A stretch of 64,000 bases of DNA from Pseudomonadota bacterium (GTDB lineage Bacteria; Pseudomonadota; Alphaproteobacteria; Sphingomonadales; Sphingomonadaceae): the NCBI GenBank assembly GCA_023458055.1, contig JAEXAW010000071.1, forward strand, positions 1-64,000. Reading direction: 5' to 3'. Positions 16,884 to 25,805 of the stretch are shown piece after piece. A model generated the notes under the pieces. The model saw only the letters and a list, made by a program, of their open reading frames with translations, was not told the DNA's origin and did no database searches. Within the stretch, counting starts at the first letter, position 1; each line of letters begins with the position of its first letter. A program made the position numbers and the translations under genes.

Positions 16884-18314
16884 ATGACATATCAAGCCCT
16901 CCGCATCGCCCTTCTTCCCTTCCTCTTTGCCAGCAGCGCTGCGCTGGCGCAGGCGCAAGCCGGTTCCGCCGCCTCGGTCGCCGCCGATGACGCGGCGATC
17001 AAAGCCCAGCCGATGATCGACAAGGTGCTCTCCACCGACACTATCGCTTGGGATATTGTCGAAGGGCTGACCACCGAAGTCGGCCCGCGCCTTGCCGGAA
17101 CCGAGGCCGAAGCACGCGCGCGGGCCTGGGCCGTTGCCAAACTCAAGGCGCTTGGCTTCAAGAATGTCCGCGCCGAGCCGTACAAAATGCCGACCTGGGT
17201 ACGCGGCGAGGAGAAGGCGGAGATCATCGCCCCCTTCCCCGCCCGCCTCGCCCTCACGGCGCTTGGCAATAGCGGCGCGACGCCTGCGGGCGGCCTCACC
17301 GCAGAGGTGGTCTATTTCAAGGACCTCGCAAGCTTCGAGGCCGCCGACCCTGCCCGCGTCAAAGGCAAGATCGTGTTCGTCTCGCACAATATGAAGCCGA
17401 CTCAGGACGGCAGCTCCTATGGTTATCATGGTCGCGTCCGCCGGGTTGCTCCGGCGATGGCGGCCAAGCTGGGCGCGGCAGGGATTGTCATCCGCTCGAT
17501 CGGCACCGACTATCACCGTAACCCGCATACCGGCGTGACCAGCTGGCCCCAGGGGGTAACACCCATCCCCGCCGCAGCCCTCTCGCTCCCTGACGCCGAA
17601 AATCTGGAGCGCATCTTCAAGCGCGGCAAGCCGGTGTCGATGCGCCTCACCCTCACCCCCCGCTTTGTCGGCGAGCAGGAATCGGGCAATGTCATCGCCG
17701 AAATCCCCGGCTCTGATCCCGCCGCCGGGATCGTCCTCGTCGCCTGCCACCTTGATAGCTGGGACTTGGCAACCGGCGCTATCGACGATGCTTCTGGCTG
17801 CGGCATTGTGACCGCAGGGGCGCTCCACGCGACCCATATCACCGCGAAGCCGCGCCGCACCATCCGCGTGCTGTGGGCCGGTGCCGAGGAAGTCGGCCTC
17901 TATGGCGGGCGAGCCTATGCCGCCGCGCACGGGGCCGACAGCCATGTGGTCGCGGGCGAATCCGACTTTGGCGCCGACCGCGTCTGGAAGTTCGGAACCA
18001 ACTATGGCGAAGCCGGAAAGCCTATCGTCGCCCGGTTGGAGCGCGCCTTGCAACCGCTCGGCATCGCCCGGGGCAGCACCACCGAGGCGGGCGATGGGGC
18101 GGACATCAGCGGCATCATCGCGCTCGGCCGTACGGCAGGCATTGATTTGAGCCAGGATGGCACTGACTATTTCAACCTCCACCATACGCCCGATGATACG
18201 CTCGACAAGGTCGACCCCGACAAGTTGCGCCAGAATGTCGCCGCCTGGACCGCCGCGATCAACATTCTGGCGAACGCGCCCGAGACGATTGCGCCGGAGC
18301 CGAAAAAGCCGTGA
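16884..18314 (+). CDS. Secreted M28 family zinc aminopeptidase-like protein
   Basis: A 476-residue exported protein with a signal peptide ending ALAQAQ near residue 23. A protease-associated (PA) insert lies at about 120-245. The M28 domain shows zinc ligands in VACHLDSWD (His near 288) and AIDDASG, the catalytic Glu pair in AEEVGLYGG near 333, and a late His in FNLHHTPDDT. It probably trims peptides in the periplasm or outside the cell. The start is ATG 16884; the upstream frame is antisense to ettA. Its stop overlaps the lipoprotein start (GTGA). Confidence 0.9.
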   Translation: MTYQALRIALLPFLFASSAALAQAQAGSAASVAADDAAIKAQPMIDKVLSTDTIAWDIVEGLTTEVGPRLAGTEAEARARAWAVAKLKALGFKNVRAEPYKMPTWVRGEEKAEIIAPFPARLALTALGNSGATPAGGLTAEVVYFKDLASFEAADPARVKGKIVFVSHNMKPTQDGSSYGYHGRVRRVAPAMAAKLGAAGIVIRSIGTDYHRNPHTGVTSWPQGVTPIPAAALSLPDAENLERIFKRGKPVSMRLTLTPRFVGEQESGNVIAEIPGSDPAAGIVLVACHLDSWDLATGAIDDASGCGIVTAGALHATHITAKPRRTIRVLWAGAEEVGLYGGRAYAAAHGADSHVVAGESDFGADRVWKFGTNYGEAGKPIVARLERALQPLGIARGSTTEAGDGADISGIIALGRTAGIDLSQDGTDYFNLHHTPDDTLDKVDPDKLRQNVAAWTAAINILANAPETIAPEPKKP

Positions 18315-18688
18315 GCCCGAACCGCACCTTGGCACTTGCGCCTGCCTTCCTCCCTGCCCTCCTCGCCCTCGCTGCATGCCAGCAGACGGGGGATAATGGC
18401 GATGCCAAACCCGAGGCCGATCCCGCCGAAGCGGGCGCTGCGGCCATCGAAAAAAAGGCCAACGAGGATGTCGCGGCCAAAATCCGCGAGATAGAGGCCC
18501 GTGCTCCGAACATCGCCGAGAAAGCCGCTTCCGCCCAGGACGCCGGGGACGGCGCGGATAAGGGCGGATCGGGCACTTCCGGTAAATCCGGCCCGGTGCC
18601 CGACAAGGCAATGCCTGCCAGAACCACCCGGCCCAGCCCGCCCCGGGAAGGCCCTACGCCGGTGCAGCCCGATTATCGCGGACAGTAA
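18311..18688 (+). CDS. Small hydrophilic lipoprotein
   Basis: The 125-residue product has a lipoprotein signal (lipobox LALAAC near residue 22) followed by a charged, probably disordered segment with a short helix EKKANEDVAAKIREIEARA, then a Gly/Ser/Pro-rich tail. No family recognised. It starts at GTG 18311, overlapping the peptidase stop, so it is translated with the M28 peptidase and may share its location. Confidence 0.75.
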   Translation: MSPNRTLALAPAFLPALLALAACQQTGDNGDAKPEADPAEAGAAAIEKKANEDVAAKIREIEARAPNIAEKAASAQDAGDGADKGGSGTSGKSGPVPDKAMPARTTRPSPPREGPTPVQPDYRGQ

Positions 18689-18722
18689 GCCCAACCCGTC
18701 GAGGGGGCCTCATCACCCGTTT

Positions 18723-18780
18723 AAAGGTTACAAAAGTTTCGGGGTGTCGTCTTTTTTGTTCATGCACCAGTGTAACCTTT
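18723..18780. repeat. 10-bp inverted repeat with a 38-base spacer
   Basis: AAAGGTTACA (18723-18732) and TGTAACCTTT (18771-18780) are exact inverted copies in the gap between two convergent genes. They could form a bidirectional terminator-like stem or be paired protein sites. No T-run follows the stem directly, so I leave it as a repeat. Confidence 0.5.
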
Positions 18781-18788
18781 GCGATCTT

Positions 18789-19571
18789 TTAGCGGTGCCT
18801 GGACAGGATCGGCGGGGGCAGCGGCGTGCCTTCGGCCATCGCCTTTTCAACCCTTGTGAGGTCGCGGTCCAACTGCTTTAGCATCGCATCGACCGCATCG
18901 ACGCCGCCGAGCGCGGCATAAGCGGCGTGCAGCGCCTGCGGCACCGGGGCACCCGGATAATGATGCTGCTTATTATAGGTTTCGGGCTTGCTCACCTGCA
19001 TGAAGCGCATCAGCAGGCGGTTGTCATAAACCGTGCGATAGCCGACCAGCTTGCCGCCGCGGAACACCGGGCGTTGCTCGCCTTCGACCGCGCGCAGATA
19101 GGCAAGATCGCGGATATGCTGGCGCCCCATATCCTCGGCAATGTCCCAGGCGCGGGCAAAGCCTTCCGCCCCTTCGCATTTGCGCAAACGATAGGCGGTA
19201 ACGCGCGTTTTCCCCACCGCCCGCGCCGCGACCGTGACATTGCCGATGAGCGAAAGCACGCGGATAAATTCGCGCTGCGCCGCCTCGCTCCAGCCATCAT
19301 GGCGGTTGGAGCGGCGCGGCACGGGAACGAAATCATCGAGTTCCGGGATATATTCGTCATCGTCCGGGATGGAGCCGAGCGACGCGCTTACGGACGCGAC
19401 AGCCGGGCTTGGGGATGATGGAGGGCCTTCATGCGCCGGTGCCTGCCCGGGGGAAGCATCCATCGCGCGAGATCCATGCATGCGCGCTTCATCCGCGCGG
19501 GTGGTGGCATCAGTCGCCTCTGGCTGGGGACCGCGCAAATCCGGTCTGATGGGCGGCAAAATATGGGGCAT
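18789..19571 (-). CDS. Hypothetical protein with a helix-turn-helix-like core
   Basis: A 260-residue protein whose first 90 residues are a disordered Pro/Ser/Ala region. A helical core follows at about 93-190: EAAQREFIRVLSL, then NVTVAARAVGKTRVTAYRLR, which reads like a homeodomain-like or small-terminase-type HTH. After it come a FRGGKLVGYRTVYDNRLLMR segment and a short helical tail. DNA binding is an inference from the helix pattern. The start is ATG 19571 (MPHILPP); an upstream in-frame start at 19634 is less likely. It is not linked to an operon. Confidence 0.65.
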   Translation of the reverse strand: MPHILPPIRPDLRGPQPEATDATTRADEARMHGSRAMDASPGQAPAHEGPPSSPSPAVASVSASLGSIPDDDEYIPELDDFVPVPRRSNRHDGWSEAAQREFIRVLSLIGNVTVAARAVGKTRVTAYRLRKCEGAEGFARAWDIAEDMGRQHIRDLAYLRAVEGEQRPVFRGGKLVGYRTVYDNRLLMRFMQVSKPETYNKQHHYPGAPVPQALHAAYAALGGVDAVDAMLKQLDRDLTRVEKAMAEGTPLPPPILSRHR

Positions 19572-19817
19572 GGAAATACCATAAAGGATTTTTCCTCGCA
19601 GCGCAAGGAAAAAGAACATTTGGCGAACAAGCATTCCTCCCCGTTCTATGCATGCACTGTCCGGCGAAAGCGGGCATTCCCCCCGCTTTCGCTCGTCCTA
19701 ATAACCCAGCTTCCACCGCCGCCGCGATTTTGGGAGTTGCACTCCCCCGCCCCTGCCGTTAGGAGCCACCCACCAGTTCGGCCCGGTGTCAGCGACACCC
19801 ACACGGCCAACCCAAGT

Positions 19818-19895
<78 letters not shown>

Positions 19896-19941
19896 AATCG
19901 CCCGGCCTGTTCGCGGATCGCATCAGCAAAACATCCTGCCA

Positions 19942-19983
19942 GTGAATGGCTCCCGGTGAATGGCTCCCGGTGAGTGGCTCCCG
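19942..19983. repeat. Three tandem 14-bp repeats after tRNA-Pro
   Basis: The unit GTGAATGGCTCCCG occurs at 19942, 19956 and, with one change, 19970. It starts 48 bases after the tRNA 3' end. In the same gap a 12-bp palindrome GCATGATCATGC lies at 20081-20092. No gene is seen in 19895-20164. Confidence 0.75.
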
Positions 19984-20164
19984 CGCTAGTTGCCCGCAGC
20001 GCCGGATGGTCTTTGCGTTGATGATTTTGCGTTTTTCCCGCAAAAAAAGCCGGCGTGCGCCAACGCTGATCGCCGCACACGCATGATCATGCAGCGCAAT
20101 GAGAGGATAAATAAAGGGCCGGGGTGGCTTATACGAAACCGGAGACGCTCGGGTCCGCAGAAAA

Positions 20165-21700
20165 TCAATAAGCCTTGCCGATCAAAATCCGTTCAACCGC
20201 CGGTTGGCCGGTGAAGAAGCACGCGCCTTGCGCCTTTTGGCCGTCGAGTGGCACATTGCGCATGGTGAGTTTGAGCGCCTTCAACTGCTCCACGATTTTG
20301 TCGAGCGTTTCGCCGGTCGGGCGCGACCAGTTAACCTCGACCCAGCCCGGATATTTTTCGCCCTCATAATAGGCGGCGAGCGCGGCCATATCGGCGATGT
20401 CGCGGCGGATGCGGGTGTCGAGCTTTTGTTGCGCGCGGTTAAACAGGCCCGACTGGATGTCTTCGAGCGTCGCGCTCACGCCGTCCTGAAAATCCTGTTT
20501 GGCAAGGATTTCGGAGGCGAGCTTGCCATCGTCGCGATAGAGGCGATCACGACGCAGCACCGAGACGTTGCCGCCAGCCACATCACGCCCGCCGACCTCG
20601 ACGATGATCGGCGCGCCCTTCTTGACCCAACTCCAGCGCTTGGTGGCGGATTTCTCCGCGCGCAGGTCAAGCAGCGCCCGCACGGGTTCGCCAAAGACCG
20701 ATTGTTCCTTGAGGTTATCAACCAGGCTGCGGCAATAGTCGATGATCGCCTCATCGCCATCATCATCGCGCAGCATGGGGACGATGACCACCTGATAGGG
20801 CGCGATCTTGGGCGGGACCTGCAAGCCGTCATCATCGCCATGGGTCATGATGAGGCCGCCAATCATCCGCGTCGACATGCCCCAGCTCACCGTCTGCGCC
20901 AGCGCGTGGCCGCCTTCCTTATCCTGATAGCGGATATTCTGCGCCGCCGAAAAGGTGGTGCCGAGGAAATGCGAGGTCCCTGCCTGCAGCGCCTTGCCGT
21001 CCTGCATCATCGCCTCGATCGAGAAGGTCGAAACCGCGCCGGGGAAGCGTTCATGCTCGGGCTTTTCGCCCGCAATCACCGGCATCGCGACGCAATCTTG
21101 CGCAAAATCGCGATAGACGCCGAGCATCTTCATGGTCTCGTCCAACGCCTCTTCGGCGGTAGCAAAAGCGGAATGGCCTTCCTGCCACAGGAATTCGGTG
21201 GTGCGCAGGAACATGCGTGTGCGCATTTCCCAGCGCACGACATTGGCCCATTGGTTGATGCGCACCGGCAAATCGCGCCACGATTGCACCCAGCGCGAAA
21301 AGGCCGCGCCGATCACGGTTTCCGAAGTCGGACGAACCACCAGCGGCTCTTCCAGTTTAGCTTCGGGATCGGGGATCAACCCGCCCTCGCCATCACCGAT
21401 CAGCCGGTGATGGGTGACGACCGCCATTTCCTTGGCAAAACCATCAACATGCTCGGCTTCCTTGGAAAAATAGCTCAAGGGAATGAACAGGGGGAAATAG
21501 CAATTATCATAGCCCGAGGCTTTGATCTGGCGGTCGAGCAATTGCTGCATCCGTTCCCAGATGCCATAGCCCCACGGACGGATGACCATACAGCCGCGCA
21601 CACCCGATTCCTCGGCCATGTCGGCTTCCTTGACGATTTCCTGATACCAGGCGGCAAAATCCTGTTCGCGGGTGATGCTGAGCGCGTGCTTGATGGCCAT
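20165..21700 (-). CDS. proS: Prolyl-tRNA synthetase, archaeal/eukaryotic-like type
   Basis: At 511 residues this class II synthetase has no large editing insertion between motifs 2 and 3. The start MAIKHALSITREQDFAAWYQ, the RPTSETVIG motif, the RWEMRTRMFLRTTEFLWQEGH motif-2 region (first part only quoted) and a C-terminus ending in Tyr after an extra C-terminal domain match the archaeal/eukaryotic-like class rather than the usual longer bacterial enzyme. It charges tRNA-Pro. The start ATG 21700 follows a gap of about 80 bases after phaR. Its substrate tRNA-Pro(UGG) lies just downstream. Confidence 0.93.
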   Translation of the reverse strand: MAIKHALSITREQDFAAWYQEIVKEADMAEESGVRGCMVIRPWGYGIWERMQQLLDRQIKASGYDNCYFPLFIPLSYFSKEAEHVDGFAKEMAVVTHHRLIGDGEGGLIPDPEAKLEEPLVVRPTSETVIGAAFSRWVQSWRDLPVRINQWANVVRWEMRTRMFLRTTEFLWQEGHSAFATAEEALDETMKMLGVYRDFAQDCVAMPVIAGEKPEHERFPGAVSTFSIEAMMQDGKALQAGTSHFLGTTFSAAQNIRYQDKEGGHALAQTVSWGMSTRMIGGLIMTHGDDDGLQVPPKIAPYQVVIVPMLRDDDGDEAIIDYCRSLVDNLKEQSVFGEPVRALLDLRAEKSATKRWSWVKKGAPIIVEVGGRDVAGGNVSVLRRDRLYRDDGKLASEILAKQDFQDGVSATLEDIQSGLFNRAQQKLDTRIRRDIADMAALAAYYEGEKYPGWVEVNWSRPTGETLDKIVEQLKALKLTMRNVPLDGQKAQGACFFTGQPAVERILIGKAY

Positions 21701-21779
21701 GGTCTTCGCTTTATTCTCTATATGGATATGGGCGCGTTAAACGCGATTGACCCGAAGGTGAAGGGGCAAGTGTACGCCC

Positions 21780-22328
21780 TTACTTCTTTCCCTTGAGCGC
21801 TTCGATCTCGGCCTTAAGCGCTTCGATCTCGGCGTCGCGCTGGTCGGCCTTGGGTTGTGGTCGAAACGCGCTCGTTGCCGCCTCGAACATCGCCATGTTA
21901 CGCTTGGCAATCTCGGCAAGGGGACCGCCCGACAGCGCGCCTTGCAGCGCCGACTGGAACTGGCGCTGGTTGGTGCGGAACGCATCCATCGAGGCTTCGA
22001 GATATTGCGGCACCATCGCCTGCATCGAATCCCCGTACATCGCGATCAGTTGGCGGAGGAAACTTACCGGCAACATGGTCTGCCCGCGCGCTTCTTCTTC
22101 CATGATGATCTGGGTGAGAACGCCATGGGTGATATCTTCGCCGCTCTTGGCATCCACCACCTTGAAGTCGGTGCCCTTGCGGGTCATTTCCGCCAGATCT
22201 TCCAGCGTGATATAGCAGCTCTTGTCGGTATTATAGAGCCGCCGGTTCGCGTATTTCTTGATGATGACGGTATTACTGTTACCATCGGCGTCTGACTCAT
22301 TGCGGGGCGTGTTCGGTGACCGGGCCAT
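21780..22328 (-). CDS. phaR: Polyhydroxyalkanoate synthesis repressor PhaR
   Basis: The 182-residue protein has the PhaR N-terminal DNA-binding domain (VIIKKYANRRLYNTDKSCYI, near 20-45) and the PHB-accumulation regulatory domain (ITHGVLTQIIMEEE, then FLRQLIAMYGDSMQ). The C-terminus is a coiled coil with the repeat EIEALKAEIEALKGKK. The family binds PHA granules and represses phasin and PHA genes. The start is ATG 22328 (MARSPNTPRNES). It is divergent from the phaC-like gene, with an inverted repeat between them that may be its own operator. Confidence 0.93.
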   Translation of the reverse strand: MARSPNTPRNESDADGNSNTVIIKKYANRRLYNTDKSCYITLEDLAEMTRKGTDFKVVDAKSGEDITHGVLTQIIMEEEARGQTMLPVSFLRQLIAMYGDSMQAMVPQYLEASMDAFRTNQRQFQSALQGALSGGPLAEIAKRNMAMFEAATSAFRPQPKADQRDAEIEALKAEIEALKGKK

Positions 22329-22380
22329 CAGGCGTTCTTTCGGGATAGAAGGATAGTGCAAAATGCGTATTTGCTGCATA

Positions 22381-22397
22381 GCACAATCATCTTGTGC
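22381..22397. promoter_or_regulatory. Candidate PhaR operator between phaR and the phaC-like gene
   Basis: GCACAA-TCATC-TTGTGC is a perfect 6-5-6 inverted repeat 43 bases upstream of the phaC-like ATG and 53 from the phaR ATG. More TGC-rich pieces surround it (TTTGCTGCA, TTGCGGCGCACAA). PhaR proteins are known to bind TGC-rich sites and to regulate themselves; the assignment here is by position. Confidence 0.55.
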
Positions 22398-22439
22398 ACC
22401 GCAACCTGACGCATTGCGGCGCACAAGGACGGACGCTTG

Positions 22440-23483
22440 ATGCGCCCGCTGCTGAACCGCCCGCGCCCGCTGCCGCTGTTCCTCGATCTGGTGCGCGAAA
22501 CCGCGCAGCATGACCCCGCCCTTGCGGTACGCGCCCTCGAAGGGCTGGCGCTTTATCAACGGGCCGAGCGGACCGTGACCGAGCGGCCGCAGCTGGTTTT
22601 CGCCGATGAGGGGCGCGTGCGCCTCATCGATTATGGCGGCGATGGTGCGCCGGTGCTGTTTGTTCCATCGATCATCAATCCGCATTTCATTCTTGACCTT
22701 CATGAGAGCAATAGCCTCATTCGACATATCCGGGCCCAAGGATTTCGACCGCTGCTGGTCGATTGGGGGCGGCCCGGTGCGGACCAACGCGGCGAGAGCC
22801 TGTCGGCGTTAATCTCCGATCATCTCCTGCCGCTTATCGCGCAGCTGTCGACCCGCATCGCGCCACCCCATCTGGTCGGCTATTGCGTCGGGGGCACGAT
22901 GGCGCTGGCGGCGGCCTGCCTTGCTCCGGTGCAAAGCCTGTCGCTCATCGCCTCGCCTTGGCATTTCGACCGATATGGCGAGGATCGTGCTATGCTGAAC
23001 CGCCTGTGGGCCGACAATGAAGCGGCCTGTGCGCGCCTCGGCCTTGTGCCGATGGAGGTTCTCCAAACCGCCTTCTGGCGTATGGACCCGGAGCGCACGG
23101 TCAAAAAATATGCGCGACTGGCAGACAGCAGCCCCGACCAACTCGCGCAATTCGTCGCACTTGAAGATTGGGCCAATGACGGGGAGCCGCTGACATTCAG
23201 CGCCGGTGAAGAGTTATTCACCGCCCTCTTTCGCGACAATAGACCGGGATCAGGACAATGGATCATCGCCGGACAGACGGTTTCGCCCGAGGCTTTATCG
23301 TGCCCCGCCCGGCAATTTGCCTCGACCGGTGATCGCATCGTACCCTTTGATGCCTGCCCGGACGGGATCGAGACCATGGCCTCGCCCGCCGGGCATGTTG
23401 GCATGGTGGTCGGATCATCCGCGCGGGCGAGCCTGTGGGACCCTCTTGCAAACTGGCTTTCGCAGGTGCAGCATAAACGATAA
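22440..23483 (+). CDS. PhaC-like alpha/beta hydrolase (putative PHA synthase)
   Basis: A 347-residue alpha/beta hydrolase with the PHA-synthase form of the lipase box, GYCVGGT, whose nucleophile is Cys near residue 148. The other triad members are visible: Asp in TGDRIVPF and His in AGHVGM. The length is close to class III PhaC and far below the roughly 600 residues of class I. It joins hydroxyacyl-CoA units, or a related acyl transfer, in granule formation. The start is ATG 22440. Position between phaR and phaA supports a PHA role; whether it polymerises alone is not shown. Confidence 0.8.
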   Translation: MRPLLNRPRPLPLFLDLVRETAQHDPALAVRALEGLALYQRAERTVTERPQLVFADEGRVRLIDYGGDGAPVLFVPSIINPHFILDLHESNSLIRHIRAQGFRPLLVDWGRPGADQRGESLSALISDHLLPLIAQLSTRIAPPHLVGYCVGGTMALAAACLAPVQSLSLIASPWHFDRYGEDRAMLNRLWADNEAACARLGLVPMEVLQTAFWRMDPERTVKKYARLADSSPDQLAQFVALEDWANDGEPLTFSAGEELFTALFRDNRPGSGQWIIAGQTVSPEALSCPARQFASTGDRIVPFDACPDGIETMASPAGHVGMVVGSSARASLWDPLANWLSQVQHKR

Positions 23484-23563
23484 GTTTCACCGGAGTCGAA
23501 AAGCATTATTCGCCAAATAAGCGGCACAAGATGGTTGCCGGAAAAAATTGCAGGAGTTCTACC

Positions 23564-24739
23564 ATGACCGACGTCGTCATCACCGCCGCCCGCCGCACCC
23601 CCGTCGGAAGTTTTCTGGGTGCCTTCGCCAGTGTTCCCGCACATGAGCTGGGCAAGGTCGCAATCGAGGCTGCGCTTGCCGATGCGGGCGTGAAGCCGGA
23701 AGATGTGTCGGAGGTCATCCTCGGCCAGGTCCTGACCGCAGGCCAAGGCCAGAACCCGGCGCGCCAAGCCTCGATGGCTGCCGGTATCCCCAAGGAAGTC
23801 CCGGCATGGGGCCTCAATCAGGTGTGCGGATCGGGCTTGCGCGCAGTGGCGCTCGCCACCCAGGCGATCCAGACCGGCGACGCGGACATCGTCGTTGCCG
23901 GCGGGCAGGAAAGCATGTCGCTTTCCACCCATGCCCAAAATCTGCGCGGCGGTACCAAGATGGGCAATCTTGAGCTGGTCGATACCATGATCAAGGATGG
24001 CCTGACCGACGTGTTCAACAATTATCACATGGGCATCACTGCGGAAAATCTGGCGGAGCAATATCAGATCAGCCGTGAAGATCAGGACCGCCTCGCGGTG
24101 GCCTCGCAGAATAAGGCCGAAGCAGCGCGCAGCGAAGGGCGCTTTGCCAAAGAAATCGCGCCGGTCACCGTCTCGGGCCGCAAAGGCGATACGATTGTCG
24201 ATCAGGACGAATATATCCGGGCGGGTGCAACGCTTGAGGCGATGTCCGGCCTGCGCCCCGCATTCAAGAAGGATGGTACTGTCACCGCCGCCAATGCAAG
24301 CGGCATCAATGATGGCGCCGCAGCGCTCGTCCTGATGAGCCGCGAGGAAGCCGAAAAGCGCGGTGCGCCGATCCTCGCCCGCGTTGCGAGCTGGGCGACC
24401 GCCGGGGTTGACCCGTCGATCATGGGCATCGGCCCGGTTCCGGCGACGAAGAAGGCGCTCGAAAAGGCGGGCTGGAGCGTCGATGACCTCGACCTCATCG
24501 AGGCCAACGAAGCCTTTGCGGCGCAGGCCTTGTCGGTATGTCAGGAACTTGGTCTCCCGGCGGATAAGGTCAATGTGAATGGCGGCGCGATTGCTATTGG
24601 CCACCCCATCGGGGCATCCGGTGCGCGCGTGCTCACCACCCTCCTCCATGAAATGGAGCGCCGCGATGCCAAAAAAGGCCTCGCCACGCTCTGCATCGGT
24701 GGCGGCATGGGGATTGCGCTCTGCGTCGAACGCAGCTGA
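23564..24739 (+). CDS. phaA: Acetyl-CoA acetyltransferase (biosynthetic thiolase)
   Basis: The 391 residues match biosynthetic thiolases: acylated Cys88 in NQVCGSGLRA, GGQESMS near 120, the His in AIGHPIGASGAR near 348, and Cys in LCIGGGMGIAL near 378. It joins two acetyl-CoA to acetoacetyl-CoA, the first step toward polyhydroxybutyrate. The start ATG 23564 has a CAGGAG site. It lies 80 bases after the phaC-like gene and converges on alr. Confidence 0.96.
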   Translation: MTDVVITAARRTPVGSFLGAFASVPAHELGKVAIEAALADAGVKPEDVSEVILGQVLTAGQGQNPARQASMAAGIPKEVPAWGLNQVCGSGLRAVALATQAIQTGDADIVVAGGQESMSLSTHAQNLRGGTKMGNLELVDTMIKDGLTDVFNNYHMGITAENLAEQYQISREDQDRLAVASQNKAEAARSEGRFAKEIAPVTVSGRKGDTIVDQDEYIRAGATLEAMSGLRPAFKKDGTVTAANASGINDGAAALVLMSREEAEKRGAPILARVASWATAGVDPSIMGIGPVPATKKALEKAGWSVDDLDLIEANEAFAAQALSVCQELGLPADKVNVNGGAIAIGHPIGASGARVLTTLLHEMERRDAKKGLATLCIGGGMGIALCVERS

Positions 24740-24743
24740 CGCC

Positions 24744-25796
24744 TTATTCCCACACCCGCTCGTAACGCCGCCCGAGGCCGGTCAGCAATTCATATTGCGA
24801 CAGGCCGGAGGCGGCTGCGGCGGTGGGGAGATCATAGTCGATTGCGACCCAATCCCCTTCCTTGATCGCGCAACCTTGCGGGACGGCGAGTTCGACCAGA
24901 TCCATCGAGACCCGCCCGATAAGCGGCAGGCGATGGCCCTGCCATGACGCCCCGCCCTTCCCTTCGGAAAACGCCCGCAGATAGCCGTCGGCATAGCCCA
25001 AATTAATGATGGCGACGGCATGCGCTTCGGTGGCTTGGTAACGCGCATTATAGCCGACCAGATCACCGGGTTGGACGGTGCGCAGCTGCAAGACTTCCGC
25101 TTCGGGGAAGACGACCTGCCGGATATAGCCTTGCATTTCGGGCCGGACGATCCCGCCATATAGCGCTATGCCGGGGCGGGTGAGGTCGAACGCATAATCG
25201 TCCCCCAGGCAGATGCCCGCACTATTGGCGAGGCTGTAACGCCGGGCGGTGACGGCGCTCTTGACCTGCTGGAATGCCGCCAGTTGGTCTCCATTTTGCG
25301 GACCGTCATCGTCTGCACTCGCCAAATGGCTCATCAGCGTGACGATGGAGAGGCCGTCGAGCGCACCGGACAATGCCTCTTCAACCGTCAGCCCGAGGCG
25401 GTTCATGCCGGTATCGACCATCACGTCGCAGGGACGTCCTCCCCCCGCTTCCTTCCAGCGCTTCACTTGGTCGACGCTGTTGAGCACGGGGCGGGCCCGA
25501 CTGTCCGCCGCTTGCGCCATGTCCGCCGCGCGCACTCCGTGGAGCACGGCAAGGCTGGTCCCTTCCGCTATGGCGGGTAGAATGTCGGCGGCCTCTCCCC
25601 AGGTCGCGACAAAGAAATCGCGGCACCCGGCGTCCTGCAAATGCTCGACAACCGCGCGCGCGCCGAGGCCGTAACCATTGGCCTTGATCGCCGCGCCGCA
25701 AGCCGCCGCACCACTCCGGCCCGCCAGCCAGCGCCAGTTGGACTGGAGGGCGGATTTGGAAAGTTTGAGGCGAAGCGGGGGCTGGTAATCGGTCAC
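24744..25796 (-). CDS. alr: Alanine racemase
   Basis: A 350-residue fold III PLP enzyme: catalytic Lys38 in AAIKANGYG, the VDTGMNRLG signature near 127 and the second-base Tyr region LVGYNARYQ near 245. A C-terminal beta domain has GRVSMDL and GDWVAIDY. It makes D-alanine for peptidoglycan. The end is 5 bases from the end of phaA, and the start is 9 bases from the stop of the permease gene on the same strand, so it may be read through from there. Confidence 0.95.
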   Translation of the reverse strand: MTDYQPPLRLKLSKSALQSNWRWLAGRSGAAACGAAIKANGYGLGARAVVEHLQDAGCRDFFVATWGEAADILPAIAEGTSLAVLHGVRAADMAQAADSRARPVLNSVDQVKRWKEAGGGRPCDVMVDTGMNRLGLTVEEALSGALDGLSIVTLMSHLASADDDGPQNGDQLAAFQQVKSAVTARRYSLANSAGICLGDDYAFDLTRPGIALYGGIVRPEMQGYIRQVVFPEAEVLQLRTVQPGDLVGYNARYQATEAHAVAIINLGYADGYLRAFSEGKGGASWQGHRLPLIGRVSMDLVELAVPQGCAIKEGDWVAIDYDLPTAAAASGLSQYELLTGLGRRYERVWE

Positions 25797-25805
25797 GCCT
25801 GCCCT

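Noticed and set aside
15060..18611. Very long minus-strand open frame of 1183 codons
   Set aside because: Only 15060-16739 is a gene (EttA). The upstream part is antisense to the M28 peptidase and the lipoprotein and has no coding features of its own.
20204..21796. 530-codon antisense frame across proS
   Set aside because: Same reason; proS on the other strand is clearly the gene.
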